From: Pontibacterium sinense
GTDB lineage: Bacteria > Pseudomonadota > Gammaproteobacteria > Pseudomonadales > Balneatricaceae
Assembly (NCBI RefSeq): GCF_015209595.1
Contig: NZ_JADEYS010000005.1
Span: 124,001-188,000, forward strand
Direction of reading: 5' to 3'
DNA: 64,000 nucleotides
Shown here: positions 26,938 to 36,249 of the stretch, in pieces
Position numbering within the stretch: the stretch's first letter is position 1
Layout of the letters: each line of letters starts with the position of its first letter
Position numbers and translations under genes: made by a program
The notes under the pieces: generated by a model
Told to the model about the DNA's origin: nothing
The model's database searches: none
Seen by the model: the letters and a program-made list of their open reading frames with translations, nothing else

Positions 26938-27558
26938 ATGGCTCGTTATTTAGGACCAAAGTGCAAGCTGTCTCGCCGTGAAGGTACGGACCTGTTCTTG
27001 AAGAGCGGTGTTCGTACACTGGATAGCAAGTGTAAAGCTGAAGCTGCTCCAGGTATGCACGGTGCGCGTCGTGGTCGTCTTTCCGACTATGGCCTGCAGC
27101 TGCGCGAAAAACAAAAAGTACGTCGTATGTACGGCGTGCTGGAACGTCAGTTCCGTGGGTATTATAAAGAAGCGGCTCGTCGCAAAGGTGCAACCGGTGA
27201 AAACCTGCTGCAGCTTCTGGAAGGCCGCTTGGACAACGTTGTATACCGTATGGGTTTCGGTGCGACTCGCGCTGAAGCACGTCAGGTAGTATCACACCGT
27301 TCTATCACTGTTAACGGTCAGGTAGTCAATGTGGCTTCCTACCAAGTACAGGCTGGCGATGTGGTAGCAGTTCGTGAAAAAGCTAAGACTCAGCTGCGCA
27401 TCAAAGCGGCGCTGGATCTGGCTGCTCAGCGTGCACCAGTTGAGTGGGTAGAAGTTGATTCTGCGAAGATGGAAGGTACTTTTAAAGCCGCTCCTGAACG
27501 TAGCGATCTGTCTGCTGACATCAACGAGCACCTGATCGTCGAGTTGTACTCCAAGTAA
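26938..27558 (+). CDS. rpsD: 30S ribosomal protein S4
   Basis: 206 residues, [19 protein letters not shown], with the S4 RNA-binding motif ([19 protein letters not shown], later SHRSITVNG). S4 initiates 30S body assembly and, in E. coli, represses the alpha operon through the rpsM leader. The candidate leader pseudoknot is present upstream. Confidence 0.98.
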   Translation: MARYLGPKCKLSRREGTDLFLKSGVRTLDSKCKAEAAPGMHGARRGRLSDYGLQLREKQKVRRMYGVLERQFRGYYKEAARRKGATGENLLQLLEGRLDNVVYRMGFGATRAEARQVVSHRSITVNGQVVNVASYQVQAGDVVAVREKAKTQLRIKAALDLAAQRAPVEWVEVDSAKMEGTFKAAPERSDLSADINEHLIVELYSK

Positions 27559-27584
27559 TTGTTGAACTCTTTATTGGTGGAACT

Positions 27585-28589
27585 ATGCAGCGTTCGGTAA
27601 ACGAGTTTCTAAGCCCACGTCATATTGACGTACAGGAAATTAGCAAAACTCGCGCTAAAGTGACTCTTGAGCCACTAGAGCGTGGGTTTGGCCACACGCT
27701 GGGCAATGCATTACGCCGAATTCTTCTGTCTTCTATGCCGGGTTGTGCCGTATCAGAAGTGGAAATTGAAGGTGTACTGCATGAGTACAGCACTGTAGAA
27801 GGGGTTCAGGAGGATGTAATTGAAATCCTGCTGAACCTGAAAGGTGTTGCGATCTTGTTGCACAGCAACGATGACGTAACCCTGACACTGAGCAAAAGCG
27901 AAGCGGGTCCTGTTACGGCAGGCGATATCCAGTTAAATCAGGATGTTGAGATCGCTAACCCGGATCACGTAATTGCTCACCTTAATGAAGGAGCGAGCCT
28001 CAACATGCAGCTGCGTGTTGAGCGTGGTCGTGGCTATGTGCCTGCCGATGCTCGTACTTCTGAGGAAGATGAAACTCGCGCCATTGGTCGCTTGCAGTTG
28101 GATGCTACTTACAGCCCGGTACGTCGTGTCTCTTACGTGGTAGAAAGTGCCCGTGTAGAACAGCGTACCGATCTGGACAAACTGGTAATCGATATTGAGT
28201 CTAACGGCACAATTGATCCAGAAGAGTGCATCCGTCGCGCGGCGACAATCCTTCAGCAGCAGCTAGCTGTATTTGTTGATCTGGAGGATGGAGCTGATCA
28301 GGCTAAGGAAGAACCGGAAGAACCAGAGATCGATCCGATCCTGTTACGCCCGGTAGACGACCTGGAACTGACTGTACGTTCTGCTAACTGCCTCAAGGCA
28401 GAGCAGATCTACTACATCGGTGACCTGATTCAGCGTACCGAGGTTGAGCTGCTGAAGACCCCGAACTTGGGTAAGAAGTCGCTGACTGAGATCAAGGACG
28501 TGCTGGCCTCTAAAGGTCTGTCCCTTGGTATGCGTCTAGAGAACTGGCCACCGGCTAGTTTGAAAAATGACGACAAAGTCGCGTCTTGA
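27585..28589 (+). CDS. rpoA: DNA-directed RNA polymerase subunit alpha
   Basis: 334 residues. The N-terminal dimerisation domain carries [19 protein letters not shown]. An acidic linker at about 235-245 (AKEEPEEPE) leads to the C-terminal domain with [20 protein letters not shown], the part that binds UP elements and activators. It sits between S4 and L17 as usual. Confidence 0.99.
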   Translation: MQRSVNEFLSPRHIDVQEISKTRAKVTLEPLERGFGHTLGNALRRILLSSMPGCAVSEVEIEGVLHEYSTVEGVQEDVIEILLNLKGVAILLHSNDDVTLTLSKSEAGPVTAGDIQLNQDVEIANPDHVIAHLNEGASLNMQLRVERGRGYVPADARTSEEDETRAIGRLQLDATYSPVRRVSYVVESARVEQRTDLDKLVIDIESNGTIDPEECIRRAATILQQQLAVFVDLEDGADQAKEEPEEPEIDPILLRPVDDLELTVRSANCLKAEQIYYIGDLIQRTEVELLKTPNLGKKSLTEIKDVLASKGLSLGMRLENWPPASLKNDDKVAS

Positions 28590-28629
28590 TACAGCGATTC
28601 GAACTGACTAGTTTGGTAAGGATTTAATC

Positions 28630-29025
28630 ATGCGTCATCGTAAAACTGGTCGTAAATTCAGCCGTACCAGTGCGCACCGCAAAGCGATGTTCAAAAACAT
28701 GGCAGTGTCCCTGTTTGAGCATGAGTTGATTAGAACAACTCTGCCTAAAGCTAAGGAACTGCGTCGCTATGCCGAGCCACTGATTACACTGGCTAAAAAC
28801 GACACCGTAGCAAACCGCCGTCTGGCATTTGCACGTACCAACAACAAAGTAGCTGTTGGTAAACTGTTCAACGATCTGGGCCCGCGTTACGCGCAGCGTC
28901 CAGGTGGCTACATTCGTATTCTGAAATGTGGCTTCCGCCCTGGCGATAATGCGCCAATGGCTTACGTTGAACTGGTAGACCGTCCGGTAGCAACTGAAGC
29001 AGTCGAAGAGACTTCTGAAGATTAA
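28630..29025 (+). CDS. rplQ: 50S ribosomal protein L17
   Basis: 131 residues, [20 protein letters not shown], the usual N-terminus. L17 lies near the tunnel exit. It is the last gene of the alpha operon; a strong terminator follows 14 bases after the stop. Confidence 0.98.
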   Translation: MRHRKTGRKFSRTSAHRKAMFKNMAVSLFEHELIRTTLPKAKELRRYAEPLITLAKNDTVANRRLAFARTNNKVAVGKLFNDLGPRYAQRPGGYIRILKCGFRPGDNAPMAYVELVDRPVATEAVEETSED

Positions 29026-29039
29026 TTGCTAATACCGTC

Positions 29040-29067
29040 AAAAAACCCGGCTTATGCCGGGTTTTTT
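29040..29067 (+). terminator. Terminator after rplQ
   Basis: AAAAAACCCGGC TTAT GCCGGGTTTTTT: a 12-bp stem including the A/T arms, with a perfect T6. It ends the ribosomal super-cluster. Confidence 0.92.
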
Positions 29068-29139
29068 ATTGCCTGAAATTTGCCGTTGATGGGCTTCTGT
29101 CTTGCTAAAGCGCGAAGGACGATCCCACATTTCAGACAT

Positions 29140-29165
29140 AAAAAAGGAGAGCTGCGCTCTCCTTT
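29140..29165 (-). terminator. Terminator of uvrA
   Basis: AAAGGAGAGC (29143-29152) pairs with GCTCTCCTTT (29156-29165), loop TGC. Read on the minus strand, the stem is followed by a T tract (complement of 29140-29145), about 18 bases past the uvrA stop. Confidence 0.8.
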
Positions 29166-29182
29166 AGTGTTTTTGGAATAGG

Positions 29183-32005
29183 TTATCCGAGCATTGGCTT
29201 TAGGAAGCGACCGGTATGAGAATGCCCGCATTCGGCCACCTCTTCAGGTGTACCTGTTGCGATAATTTCGCCCCCGTTGATACCTCCTTCCGGTCCCAGA
29301 TCTACAATCCAGTCTGCGGTTTTGATGACGTCGAGGTTGTGCTCGATAACCACAATGGTATTGCCGTGGTCACGCAGGCGGTTGAGCACGGTCAGCAGCT
29401 GCTGAATGTCGTAGAAGTGTAAGCCTGTGGTGGGCTCGTCGAGAATATACAGTGTCTTGCCGGTATCTCTCTTAGACAGTTCTTTCGCCAGTTTCACGCG
29501 CTGCGCTTCACCGCCTGACAGGGTGGTCGCGGCCTGACCGAGTCGGATGTAGCTCAAACCCACATCCATCAGTGTTTGTAAGCGGCGCGCAAGCGCAGGA
29601 ATCGCATCAAAAAATTCGCGCCCGTCCTCGATTGTCATCTGCAGGACTTCGTCGATGCTCTTGCCCTTGTATTTAATCTCCAGTGTCTCACGGTTATAGC
29701 GTTTGCCTTTACAGACGTCGCAAGGCACATAGACATCGGGTAAGAAGTGCATCTCTACCTTAATGACCCCATCGCCCTGACACGCTTCACAGCGACCCCC
29801 TTTAACGTTAAAGCTGAAGCGGCCCGGCTTGTAGCCTCGGGAGCGGGCTTCCTGGGTGCCAGCAAAGAGTTCACGTACGGGCGTGAAGATGCCGGTGTAG
29901 GTTGCCGGGTTGGAGCGTGGAGTACGGCCAATAGGGCTTTGATCAATATCGATGACTTTGTCGAAGTGTTTCATGCCTGCAACGCTGTCATGTGCGGAGG
30001 CATCCAGAGTCGTCGCATGGTTCAGTTCGGTCGCGGCTATCGGGTATAGGGTTGAGTTGATCAGGGTGGATTTGCCGGACCCAGACACGCCAGTGATACA
30101 GGTGAAGAGCCCAACCGGCACTTCAAGGGTGACGTTTTTCAGGTTGTTCCCGGTGGCTCCGGCCAATGTCAGCATCTTCTCCGGATCAACCGGATGACGT
30201 TGTGCAGGCACTTCAATTTTACGGGCGCCCGACAGATACTGTCCGGTGAGAGAGTGCTCGCACTCCATCACATCCTGAGCTTTACCGTGTGCAACAATTT
30301 CACCACCGTGTACGCCTGCGCCGGGACCGATATCGACCAGATAATCAGCCATTCTGATAGCGTCTTCATCGTGTTCAACAACAATGACGGTATTACCGAG
30401 GTCGCGCAGGTGTTCCAGCGTCCCAAGAAGCCGTTCATTGTCACGTTGATGAAGACCTATCGAAGGTTCATCGAGGATATACATGACCCCGACCAGCCCC
30501 GCACCAATCTGGCTGGCAAGACGGATACGCTGAGCCTCGCCGCCGGAGAGTGTTTCTGCGTTACGTTCCAGTGATAGGTAATCCAGACCCACATTAACCA
30601 AGAAACTGAGGCGTTGGCGGATCTCTTTGAGGATTTTTTCCGCAATTTCGCCTTGTTTGCCTTCGAGTTTTAGCTGCTCGAAGTACTGGTAACAGTTGCC
30701 AATCGGAAGCTGTACAATTTTTGGCAGGGTTTCGCCATCAATAAAGACGTGGCGTGCATCGCGGCGTAAGCGGCTGCCTTCACAAGAAGGGCATGGCTGG
30801 ATATTCAGGTATTTAGAGAGATCTTCGCGAACCATCTCTGACTCAGTCTCGCGATAACGGCGGTCGAGATTGTTCAGCACACCTTCAAACGGGTGTGACT
30901 TGCTGATCATGTCGCCACGGTCATTAAGGTATCGGAACGGAACGCTTTCCTTGCCACTGCCCTGGAGGATGATCTGCTGGTGTTTCTTAGAGAGATTACA
31001 GAATGCAGTATCCAGATCGAAACCGAAGTGTTCCGCCACGGCCTTAAGCTGCTGGAAGTAATACAGGCTGCGACGGTCCCAACCGCGGATGGCCCCCTCT
31101 GATAAGGTCAGGCTGTTATCGTGAACGACCTTGTTCGGATCAAAAAACTGTTTGACCCCTAAGCCGTCACACGAAGAACAAGCGCCGTGTGGATTGTTGA
31201 ACGAGAACATACGGGGTTCAAGTTCCTGGATGCTGTGACCACAGTGTGGGCAGGCAAAGCGAGCAGAGAAGATCAGATCGTCTGCATCACCATCCATCCA
31301 GGCCACTTTAGCGATACCATCCGTTAGGTTGAGTGCGGTCTCAAAGGACTCGGCCAAACGTATCTGCAGGTCATCGCGTACTTTAAAGCGATCAACGACG
31401 GCTTCGATGTTGTGTTTTTTGTTCTTATCCAGCTCAGGTGCGCTGTCCAGGTCGACGACGATACCGTTGATCCGTGCACGCACAAAACCGCTGGTACGCA
31501 ATTCACTCAAAGTGTGTAAATGCTCACCTTTGCGACCTTGAACCACTGGCGCAAGCAGCATCAGCTTGCTTCCCTCAGGCAGTTCTAACACCTGGTCCAC
31601 CATCTGACTGACGGTTTGTGCGGCGAGTGGAAGGTCATGATCGGGACAGCGGGGCTCACCCGCTCGGGCGAACAACAGGCGCAGGTAATCGTAGATCTCC
31701 GTGATCGTGCCAACGGTAGAACGCGGGTTGTGCGATGTGGACTTTTGCTCAATGGAAATAGCAGGGGAAAGACCTTCGATATGGTCCACGTCCGGCTTTT
31801 CCATCATCGACAGGAACTGGCGGGCATAGGTGGAAAGGGATTCCACATAACGACGCTGACCTTCGGCATAGAGCGTATCAAACGCCAACGATGACTTACC
31901 CGAACCGGACAGGCCGGTAATGACAATCAACTGATCGCGAGGGATCTCCAGATCGATGTTCTTGAGGTTGTGGGTACGTGCACCGCGAACCAGTATCTTG
32001 TCCAT
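29183..32005 (-). CDS. uvrA: Excinuclease ABC subunit A
   Basis: 940 residues from [19 protein letters not shown]; the start at 32005 matches the E. coli length and has GGAGAG just upstream, while an in-frame ATG at 32029 adds eight unlikely residues. There are two ABC ATPase halves with Walker A sequences [12 protein letters not shown] and [12 protein letters not shown], two LSGGEAQR signatures, and zinc modules (CPHC with CSSC; CEAC with CDVC). It is the damage-recognition subunit of nucleotide excision repair. A TATAAT-like -10 lies at 32038-32043 on the minus strand. It is divergent from ssb. Confidence 0.98.
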   Translation of the reverse strand: MDKILVRGARTHNLKNIDLEIPRDQLIVITGLSGSGKSSLAFDTLYAEGQRRYVESLSTYARQFLSMMEKPDVDHIEGLSPAISIEQKSTSHNPRSTVGTITEIYDYLRLLFARAGEPRCPDHDLPLAAQTVSQMVDQVLELPEGSKLMLLAPVVQGRKGEHLHTLSELRTSGFVRARINGIVVDLDSAPELDKNKKHNIEAVVDRFKVRDDLQIRLAESFETALNLTDGIAKVAWMDGDADDLIFSARFACPHCGHSIQELEPRMFSFNNPHGACSSCDGLGVKQFFDPNKVVHDNSLTLSEGAIRGWDRRSLYYFQQLKAVAEHFGFDLDTAFCNLSKKHQQIILQGSGKESVPFRYLNDRGDMISKSHPFEGVLNNLDRRYRETESEMVREDLSKYLNIQPCPSCEGSRLRRDARHVFIDGETLPKIVQLPIGNCYQYFEQLKLEGKQGEIAEKILKEIRQRLSFLVNVGLDYLSLERNAETLSGGEAQRIRLASQIGAGLVGVMYILDEPSIGLHQRDNERLLGTLEHLRDLGNTVIVVEHDEDAIRMADYLVDIGPGAGVHGGEIVAHGKAQDVMECEHSLTGQYLSGARKIEVPAQRHPVDPEKMLTLAGATGNNLKNVTLEVPVGLFTCITGVSGSGKSTLINSTLYPIAATELNHATTLDASAHDSVAGMKHFDKVIDIDQSPIGRTPRSNPATYTGIFTPVRELFAGTQEARSRGYKPGRFSFNVKGGRCEACQGDGVIKVEMHFLPDVYVPCDVCKGKRYNRETLEIKYKGKSIDEVLQMTIEDGREFFDAIPALARRLQTLMDVGLSYIRLGQAATTLSGGEAQRVKLAKELSKRDTGKTLYILDEPTTGLHFYDIQQLLTVLNRLRDHGNTIVVIEHNLDVIKTADWIVDLGPEGGINGGEIIATGTPEEVAECGHSHTGRFLKPMLG

Positions 32006-32233
32006 GTTCTCTCCGCAAGGAACAAACAAAAGAGCAAATTATAAAGACTTAACGGCGGGTAATAAATGTACGTTGTGTTTTGAAGGTCATAAGGCGAGAT
32101 AATGGATGAAAAATTTATGAGTAAATCCCCCGTGCCTTCATCTCATGCTGTGGTATTCTACACCCATAGTGAACACCCCTTTTCAGGGTGGTCAGGGACG
32201 ACGTTAAGCAACGAATTTTAACTGGAGATTTTC
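32006..32233. promoter_or_regulatory. Divergent uvrA-ssb control region
   Basis: 228 bases. A minus-strand TATAAT is at 32038-32043. A near-miss to the LexA box core, CTG-N10-CAC, is at 32148-32163, but the canonical CTG-N10-CAG is absent. CACCC (32174-32178) and GGGTG (32186-32190) form a small hairpin upstream of ssb. No other gene or repeat was seen. Confidence 0.4.
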
Positions 32234-32812
32234 ATGGCTCGTGGCGTTAACAAAGTAATTCTTGTGGGTAATCTGGGTGGCGATCCTGAGGTTCGTTACA
32301 TGCCCTCTGGCGGTGCAGTAACTAACGTTACTATTGCGACCAGCGAAAGCTGGAAAGACAAGCAGAGCGGTCAGCAGCAGGAACGTACTGAGTGGCACCG
32401 TGTAGTCTTCTTCAATCGTCTTGCTGAGATCGCAGGTGAGTATCTGCGTAAAGGTTCTCAGATCTATATTGAAGGCTCCCTGCGCACACGTAAGTGGCAG
32501 GACAACAATGGTCAGGATAAATACACGACCGAGATCGTTGCCAGCGAAATGCAGATGCTGGGCGGCCGTGGTGGTGATGGCGGTGGTTTCCAACAGCAGG
32601 GTCAGGGCGGCGGTGGCTATCAACAGCAGCAGCCACAGCAGTCTCAGCAGCAGGGTTACCAGCAGCAGGCGCCACAGCAGAACTACCAGCAACAGCAGCC
32701 ACAGCAGAATTATCAGCAGCAGGCGCCTCAGCAAGCGGCTCCTCAGTCTCAGCCGGCGCCTCAGCAGCCAGCACAAGGCTTCGACGATTTCGACGACGAT
32801 ATCCCGTTCTAA
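32234..32812 (+). CDS. ssb: Single-stranded DNA-binding protein
   Basis: 192 residues. OB-fold at about 1-110 ([20 protein letters not shown], later [20 protein letters not shown]). A long Gln-rich linker, about residues 115-180, built of QQ-N/G-Y-QQQ-like repeats follows, ending with the acidic tip DDFDDDIPF that recruits repair and replication partners. The linker is longer than in E. coli SSB (178 residues total). CAG-rich DNA repeats encode it and may slip. Confidence 0.97.
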   Translation: MARGVNKVILVGNLGGDPEVRYMPSGGAVTNVTIATSESWKDKQSGQQQERTEWHRVVFFNRLAEIAGEYLRKGSQIYIEGSLRTRKWQDNNGQDKYTTEIVASEMQMLGGRGGDGGGFQQQGQGGGGYQQQQPQQSQQQGYQQQAPQQNYQQQQPQQNYQQQAPQQAAPQSQPAPQQPAQGFDDFDDDIPF

Positions 32813-32832
32813 ATCGCCGTTTGTTACGATTT

Positions 32833-32864
32833 AAAAAGGCTCCGCATTGCGCGGGGCCTTTTTT
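32833..32864 (+). terminator. Terminator after ssb
   Basis: GGCTCCGC (32838-32845) pairs with GCGGGGCC (32851-32858), preceded by A5 and followed by T6. Confidence 0.88.
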
Positions 32865-32973
32865 GTATGCGTCGATCTGTAAACGCATCGCGTTGAAGCG
32901 GTTCTGTGTCTGATCCAGCGAATGGATGCCTGTGTGAAAGGAAGAGCGTCACTACGGCATTGCCTGTAAGGGG

Positions 32974-34035
32974 CTATTTGGGTAGTACGCTGTCCACCGA
33001 CACCACTTCACCACAGCGGTCCGGCGTATAGCCGGGCAGCTGCATTACAGCTTGCTGGAACAACGGGCTGCGAATGTTCTGAAGCAGTCGCTCCATGGCG
33101 GCTTGCTCCAAATTACGATGATGGCAGACCAATAGATAGTATTCGTCTTCCAGCGGAATAAAGCCTAAGCCAAATTGCCGTGCAGCGGCTTCCACCCCCA
33201 TGCCTACATCGGCCATCCCCGATGCGACGTAGGCCGCCACCGCAGAGTGGGTGAACTCCTCATTTTCAAACCCCGTGATATGCTGGCTGTCGATATCTTG
33301 CTGATACAGCATCTCGTCCAGTAGTACACGTGTACCAGAGTCTTTCTGGCGATTGATAAAGCGTACTTCCGGTTTGATCAGATCCTGCAGGCCATGGATC
33401 TCATGGGGGTTGTCCGCTTTGATGATCAGCCCCTGACGGCGGGTAATAAAGCGGATCACTTTATGCACACGGGGTTTCAAATATCGGCTGTAGCTTTCAA
33501 TTAATTGGGGGCTGATCACACTGGTAGGTAGGTGGAACCCCGCAACTTCGCAGTTGCCCCTGCTAAGCGATGCCAGCGCTTCCTCGGCACTTTTATATTG
33601 CAGATCCAGTTGGATGCCGTCGGCATAATCCGGTAATAACGCCACTGCGTAACCGTGGCTGGCGTGCACCCGTAAGAGCGGGCTGACTCCTTCCAGTGCC
33701 CGGTGTATCTCCATATTCAGATCCGATGTCAGGCTTTCCAGTTGCGGCTCCAGACGGGCGACCACGCGTTGCTCAGCCCAGATCAGTTTCTCACCCAGTG
33801 CAGTCAGATGGGCACCCCGGCCCTTTTGTAATTCAACCAAAGGGACACCAAAAAATGCCGCCCAGGTGTTGAGCAGGTTCCAGCCGTGACGGTAGGAGAT
33901 GCCCGCTTTTTTAGTTGCCGCAGTGAGCTTGCCTTCTTCGTGAATCGCTCGTAGCAGGGAAAATAACTGGGGATTCAACTGGTTACCGCTGCTATCACGG
34001 AAAGACCAGGTCGGTACAACTTGTATTCTCTTCAT
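32974..34035 (-). CDS. ModE-type wHTH regulator with PBP-like effector domain (candidate regulator of fds)
   Basis: 353 residues. The N-terminal region, about 20-85, is a winged helix of the ModE/LysR kind (LLRAIHEEGKLTAATKKAGI, then SYRHGWNLLNTW and GRGAHLTALGEKL). The C-terminal two-thirds lacks the MOP molybdate-binding repeats of true ModE and looks like a periplasmic-binding-protein-like substrate sensor (for example the conserved SGMADVGMGVEAAARQFGLG). It is transcribed away from fdsGBACD with 137 bases between. A perfect inverted repeat overlaps its own start codon. Control of fds by formate or molybdenum is inferred from position; the ligand cannot be read from the sequence. Confidence 0.85.
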   Translation of the reverse strand: MKRIQVVPTWSFRDSSGNQLNPQLFSLLRAIHEEGKLTAATKKAGISYRHGWNLLNTWAAFFGVPLVELQKGRGAHLTALGEKLIWAEQRVVARLEPQLESLTSDLNMEIHRALEGVSPLLRVHASHGYAVALLPDYADGIQLDLQYKSAEEALASLSRGNCEVAGFHLPTSVISPQLIESYSRYLKPRVHKVIRFITRRQGLIIKADNPHEIHGLQDLIKPEVRFINRQKDSGTRVLLDEMLYQQDIDSQHITGFENEEFTHSAVAAYVASGMADVGMGVEAAARQFGLGFIPLEDEYYLLVCHHRNLEQAAMERLLQNIRSPLFQQAVMQLPGYTPDRCGEVVSVDSVLPK

Positions 34036-34053
34036 ATGAACAACATTTCATAT
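34034..34053. promoter_or_regulatory. Candidate operator dyad over the regulator start codon
   Basis: ATATGAA (34034-34040), six-base spacer CAACAT, TTCATAT (34047-34053): a perfect 7-bp inverted repeat. It covers the regulator's start codon, which suggests autorepression. Confidence 0.5.
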
Positions 34054-34097
34054 TTTTAATTATTAGCGTCAATGCTACTTTAAAATCATAAAACAGA

Positions 34098-34118
34098 CAT
34101 TATCACGTCTAGATAATG
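34098..34118. promoter_or_regulatory. Candidate operator dyad upstream of fdsG
   Basis: CATTATC (34098-34104), seven-base spacer, GATAATG (34112-34118): a perfect 7-bp inverted repeat midway between the divergent genes. It differs from the ATATG-type dyads at 34034 and 34124. Confidence 0.45.
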
Positions 34119-34123
34119 ATCAA

Positions 34124-34143
34124 ATATGTATTTTAGTGCATAT
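34124..34143. promoter_or_regulatory. Second ATATG-type dyad near the fdsG promoter
   Basis: ATATGTA (34124-34130), six-base spacer, TGCATAT (34137-34143): 6 of 7 positions pair, with the same layout as the dyad at 34034-34053. It lies 30 bases before fdsG, where a -10 element (TATATA, 34141-34146) may be. Confidence 0.45.
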
Positions 34144-34172
34144 ATAAAAACAAGAGCCGAGTACTACATCAC

Positions 34173-34670
34173 ATGACTACAATCGCTTTCGATGAGCAGC
34201 GCGAGCAACGTGTGGCAGGCATTATTGAAGGGCTTAAACATAAGCCCGGTGCGCTTTTGCCAATTCTCCACGGTATTCAGGACAGTGAAGGCTACGTTCC
34301 TGAAAGCTCGGTCGTTATGATTGCCGCAGAACTTAACCTGTCACGGGCTGAAGTACACGGCGTCATCAGTTTCTATCACCACTTCCGGACCACGCCACCG
34401 GGTCGTCATATCGTCCAGATCTGTGCCGCAGAGGCTTGTCAGGCACGTGGTGCCCGGCAGTTAGAGGCTTACGCACAGGAACGCCTGGGCGTGGAGTATC
34501 ACCAGACCACCGCTGACCGTGAGATCACGCTGGAGAAGGTGTTCTGTCTGGGCAACTGCGCCTGCGGCCCCTCTGTGCGAGTGGATGACGAGATCGTTGC
34601 GCGTGTCAGCAATGAGCGTTTTGATCAACTGGTGAACGAACTCACCACCCAGTCCCTGGAGGTGAAGTGA
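34173..34670 (+). CDS. fdsG: NAD-dependent formate dehydrogenase, gamma subunit (NuoE-like)
   Basis: 165 residues. Thioredoxin-like [2Fe-2S] protein with ligands C84, C89, C125 and C129 (CAAEAC and CLGNC). It belongs to the soluble molybdenum formate dehydrogenase FdsGBA(C)D, which oxidises formate to CO2 with reduction of NAD+. It is homologous to NuoE of complex I and relays electrons in the diaphorase unit. First gene of a tight operon; its TGA overlaps the fdsB ATG. Confidence 0.95.
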   Translation: MTTIAFDEQREQRVAGIIEGLKHKPGALLPILHGIQDSEGYVPESSVVMIAAELNLSRAEVHGVISFYHHFRTTPPGRHIVQICAAEACQARGARQLEAYAQERLGVEYHQTTADREITLEKVFCLGNCACGPSVRVDDEIVARVSNERFDQLVNELTTQSLEVK

Positions 34671-36247
34671 TGACCGGTACGAGCGTTAAAGTATTTATCC
34701 CGCGGGACACCACATCGCTGGCATTGGGCGCTGAGCAGCTGGCGGCTGAATTTACGGCTGCCGCAGAACAGCGTAATGATCATGTTCAGATTGTACGCAA
34801 CGGTTCGCGTGGTTTGTTCTGGCTTGAGCCGATGGTTGAGGTGGAAACACCTGCGGGGCGCGTCGGATACGGTCCGGTGACTTGTGCGGATATCGACAGT
34901 TTGCTGGAACAGGGCATGCTTAAGGGGGAGCAGGCACATCCTTTGAGCCTGGGTCTGGCCGAAGAGATCCCTTACCTGAAAAAACAACAGCGTCTGACCT
35001 TCGCCCGTGCCGGGATTACCGATCCGGTGTCGCTGGACGATTACCAGCAACATGATGGCTTTGCCGGCCTGCGTAATGCGCTGGCGATGAGTGCGCAGGA
35101 TATTGTTGACGCGGTGAAAGCGTCTGGCCTGCGCGGCCGTGGCGGTGCGGCCTTCCCAACGGGTATCAAGTGGCAGACGGTGCTGGATGCGGTGCCTACG
35201 GACCTGTCTGGTCAGAAATACATTGTCTGCAACGCTGATGAAGGTGATTCCGGTACCTTTGCCGATCGTATGGTGATGGAAGCGGACCCTTACATGCTGA
35301 TCGAAGGCATGACGATTGCCGGTCTGGCTGTGGGTGCCACTCAGGGTTACATCTACCTGCGCTCAGAGTATCCGGTGGCGCATCAGATTCTGAATGAAGC
35401 CATTGCTAAGGCCGAAGCGGCAGGGTTCCTGGGTCATAACATCTGCGGCAGCGGCCACGCTTTCCAGCTGGAGGTGCGTTTAGGTGCCGAGGCCTATATC
35501 TGTGGTGAAGAGACCTCTTTGCTGGAGAGCCTGGAAGGTAAGAGAGGTCTGGTGCGCGCTAAGCCGCCACTGCCCGCAATCGAAGGTTTGTTTGGTCAGC
35601 CCACGGTGGTTAACAACGTACTTTCACTGGCTGCCATCCCGTTCATTATGGACAAAGGTGCGCAGGCGTATGCCGATTTTGGCATGGGACGTTCACTGGG
35701 CACGTTGCCGTTTCAGCTGGCTGGCAATATTAAACGCGGCGGACTGATTGAGCTGGCATTTGGTCTCACCCTACGTGAACTGATCGAAGACTTCGGTGAA
35801 GGTACGTTCTCTGGTCGTCCGGCCCGTGCAGTACAGGTGGGCGGTCCGCTGGGCGCGTATATGCCGGAAAGCCAGTGGGATACACCACTGGATTATGAAG
35901 CCTTTTCTGCGATCGGCGCGGTCCTGGGCCACGGCGGTGTGGTGGTTTTTGATGATACGGTGGATATGTCCGAGCAGGCACGATTCTCCATGGAGTTCTG
36001 CGTGGCTGAATCCTGCGGTAAATGTACGCCGTGTCGTATCGGCTCTACCCGTGGGGTGGAGGTGATCGACCGTATCCGCAACAACGAAAACCGTGAAGCC
36101 AATCTGGAACTGCTGGGTGATCTTTGTGACACCATGATTGATGGCTCGTTGTGTGCGATGGGGGGAATGACCCCGTTCCCGGTCCAGAGCGCGGTGAAGT
36201 ATTTCCCAGAAGATTTCGAACCTAAGACAGCTGACGGAGGTGTCTGA
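34670..36247 (+). CDS. fdsB: NAD-dependent formate dehydrogenase, beta subunit (NuoF-like)
   Basis: 525 residues from ATG 34670, which has GGAGG 7 bases upstream; a GTG one codon earlier is less well spaced. The N-terminal thioredoxin-like domain is followed by the FMN/NADH core (GRGGAAFPTGIKW at about 156-168, NADEGDSGTF at about 188-197) and a C-terminal [4Fe-4S] site CGKCTPC plus a later Cys (C449, C452, C455, C495). It transfers electrons to NAD+. Two bases separate it from fdsA. Confidence 0.96.
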   Translation: MTGTSVKVFIPRDTTSLALGAEQLAAEFTAAAEQRNDHVQIVRNGSRGLFWLEPMVEVETPAGRVGYGPVTCADIDSLLEQGMLKGEQAHPLSLGLAEEIPYLKKQQRLTFARAGITDPVSLDDYQQHDGFAGLRNALAMSAQDIVDAVKASGLRGRGGAAFPTGIKWQTVLDAVPTDLSGQKYIVCNADEGDSGTFADRMVMEADPYMLIEGMTIAGLAVGATQGYIYLRSEYPVAHQILNEAIAKAEAAGFLGHNICGSGHAFQLEVRLGAEAYICGEETSLLESLEGKRGLVRAKPPLPAIEGLFGQPTVVNNVLSLAAIPFIMDKGAQAYADFGMGRSLGTLPFQLAGNIKRGGLIELAFGLTLRELIEDFGEGTFSGRPARAVQVGGPLGAYMPESQWDTPLDYEAFSAIGAVLGHGGVVVFDDTVDMSEQARFSMEFCVAESCGKCTPCRIGSTRGVEVIDRIRNNENREANLELLGDLCDTMIDGSLCAMGGMTPFPVQSAVKYFPEDFEPKTADGGV

Positions 36248-36249
36248 TC

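Noticed and set aside
32148-32163. Possible LexA binding site before ssb/uvrA
   Set aside because: CTG-N10-CAC lacks the CAG half, and the flanks do not match the gammaproteobacterial consensus, so it is not listed as a site.
32620-32780. CRISPR-like or satellite repeat in CAG-rich DNA
   Set aside because: The repeats lie in the reading frame of the ssb linker and have no spacer structure.
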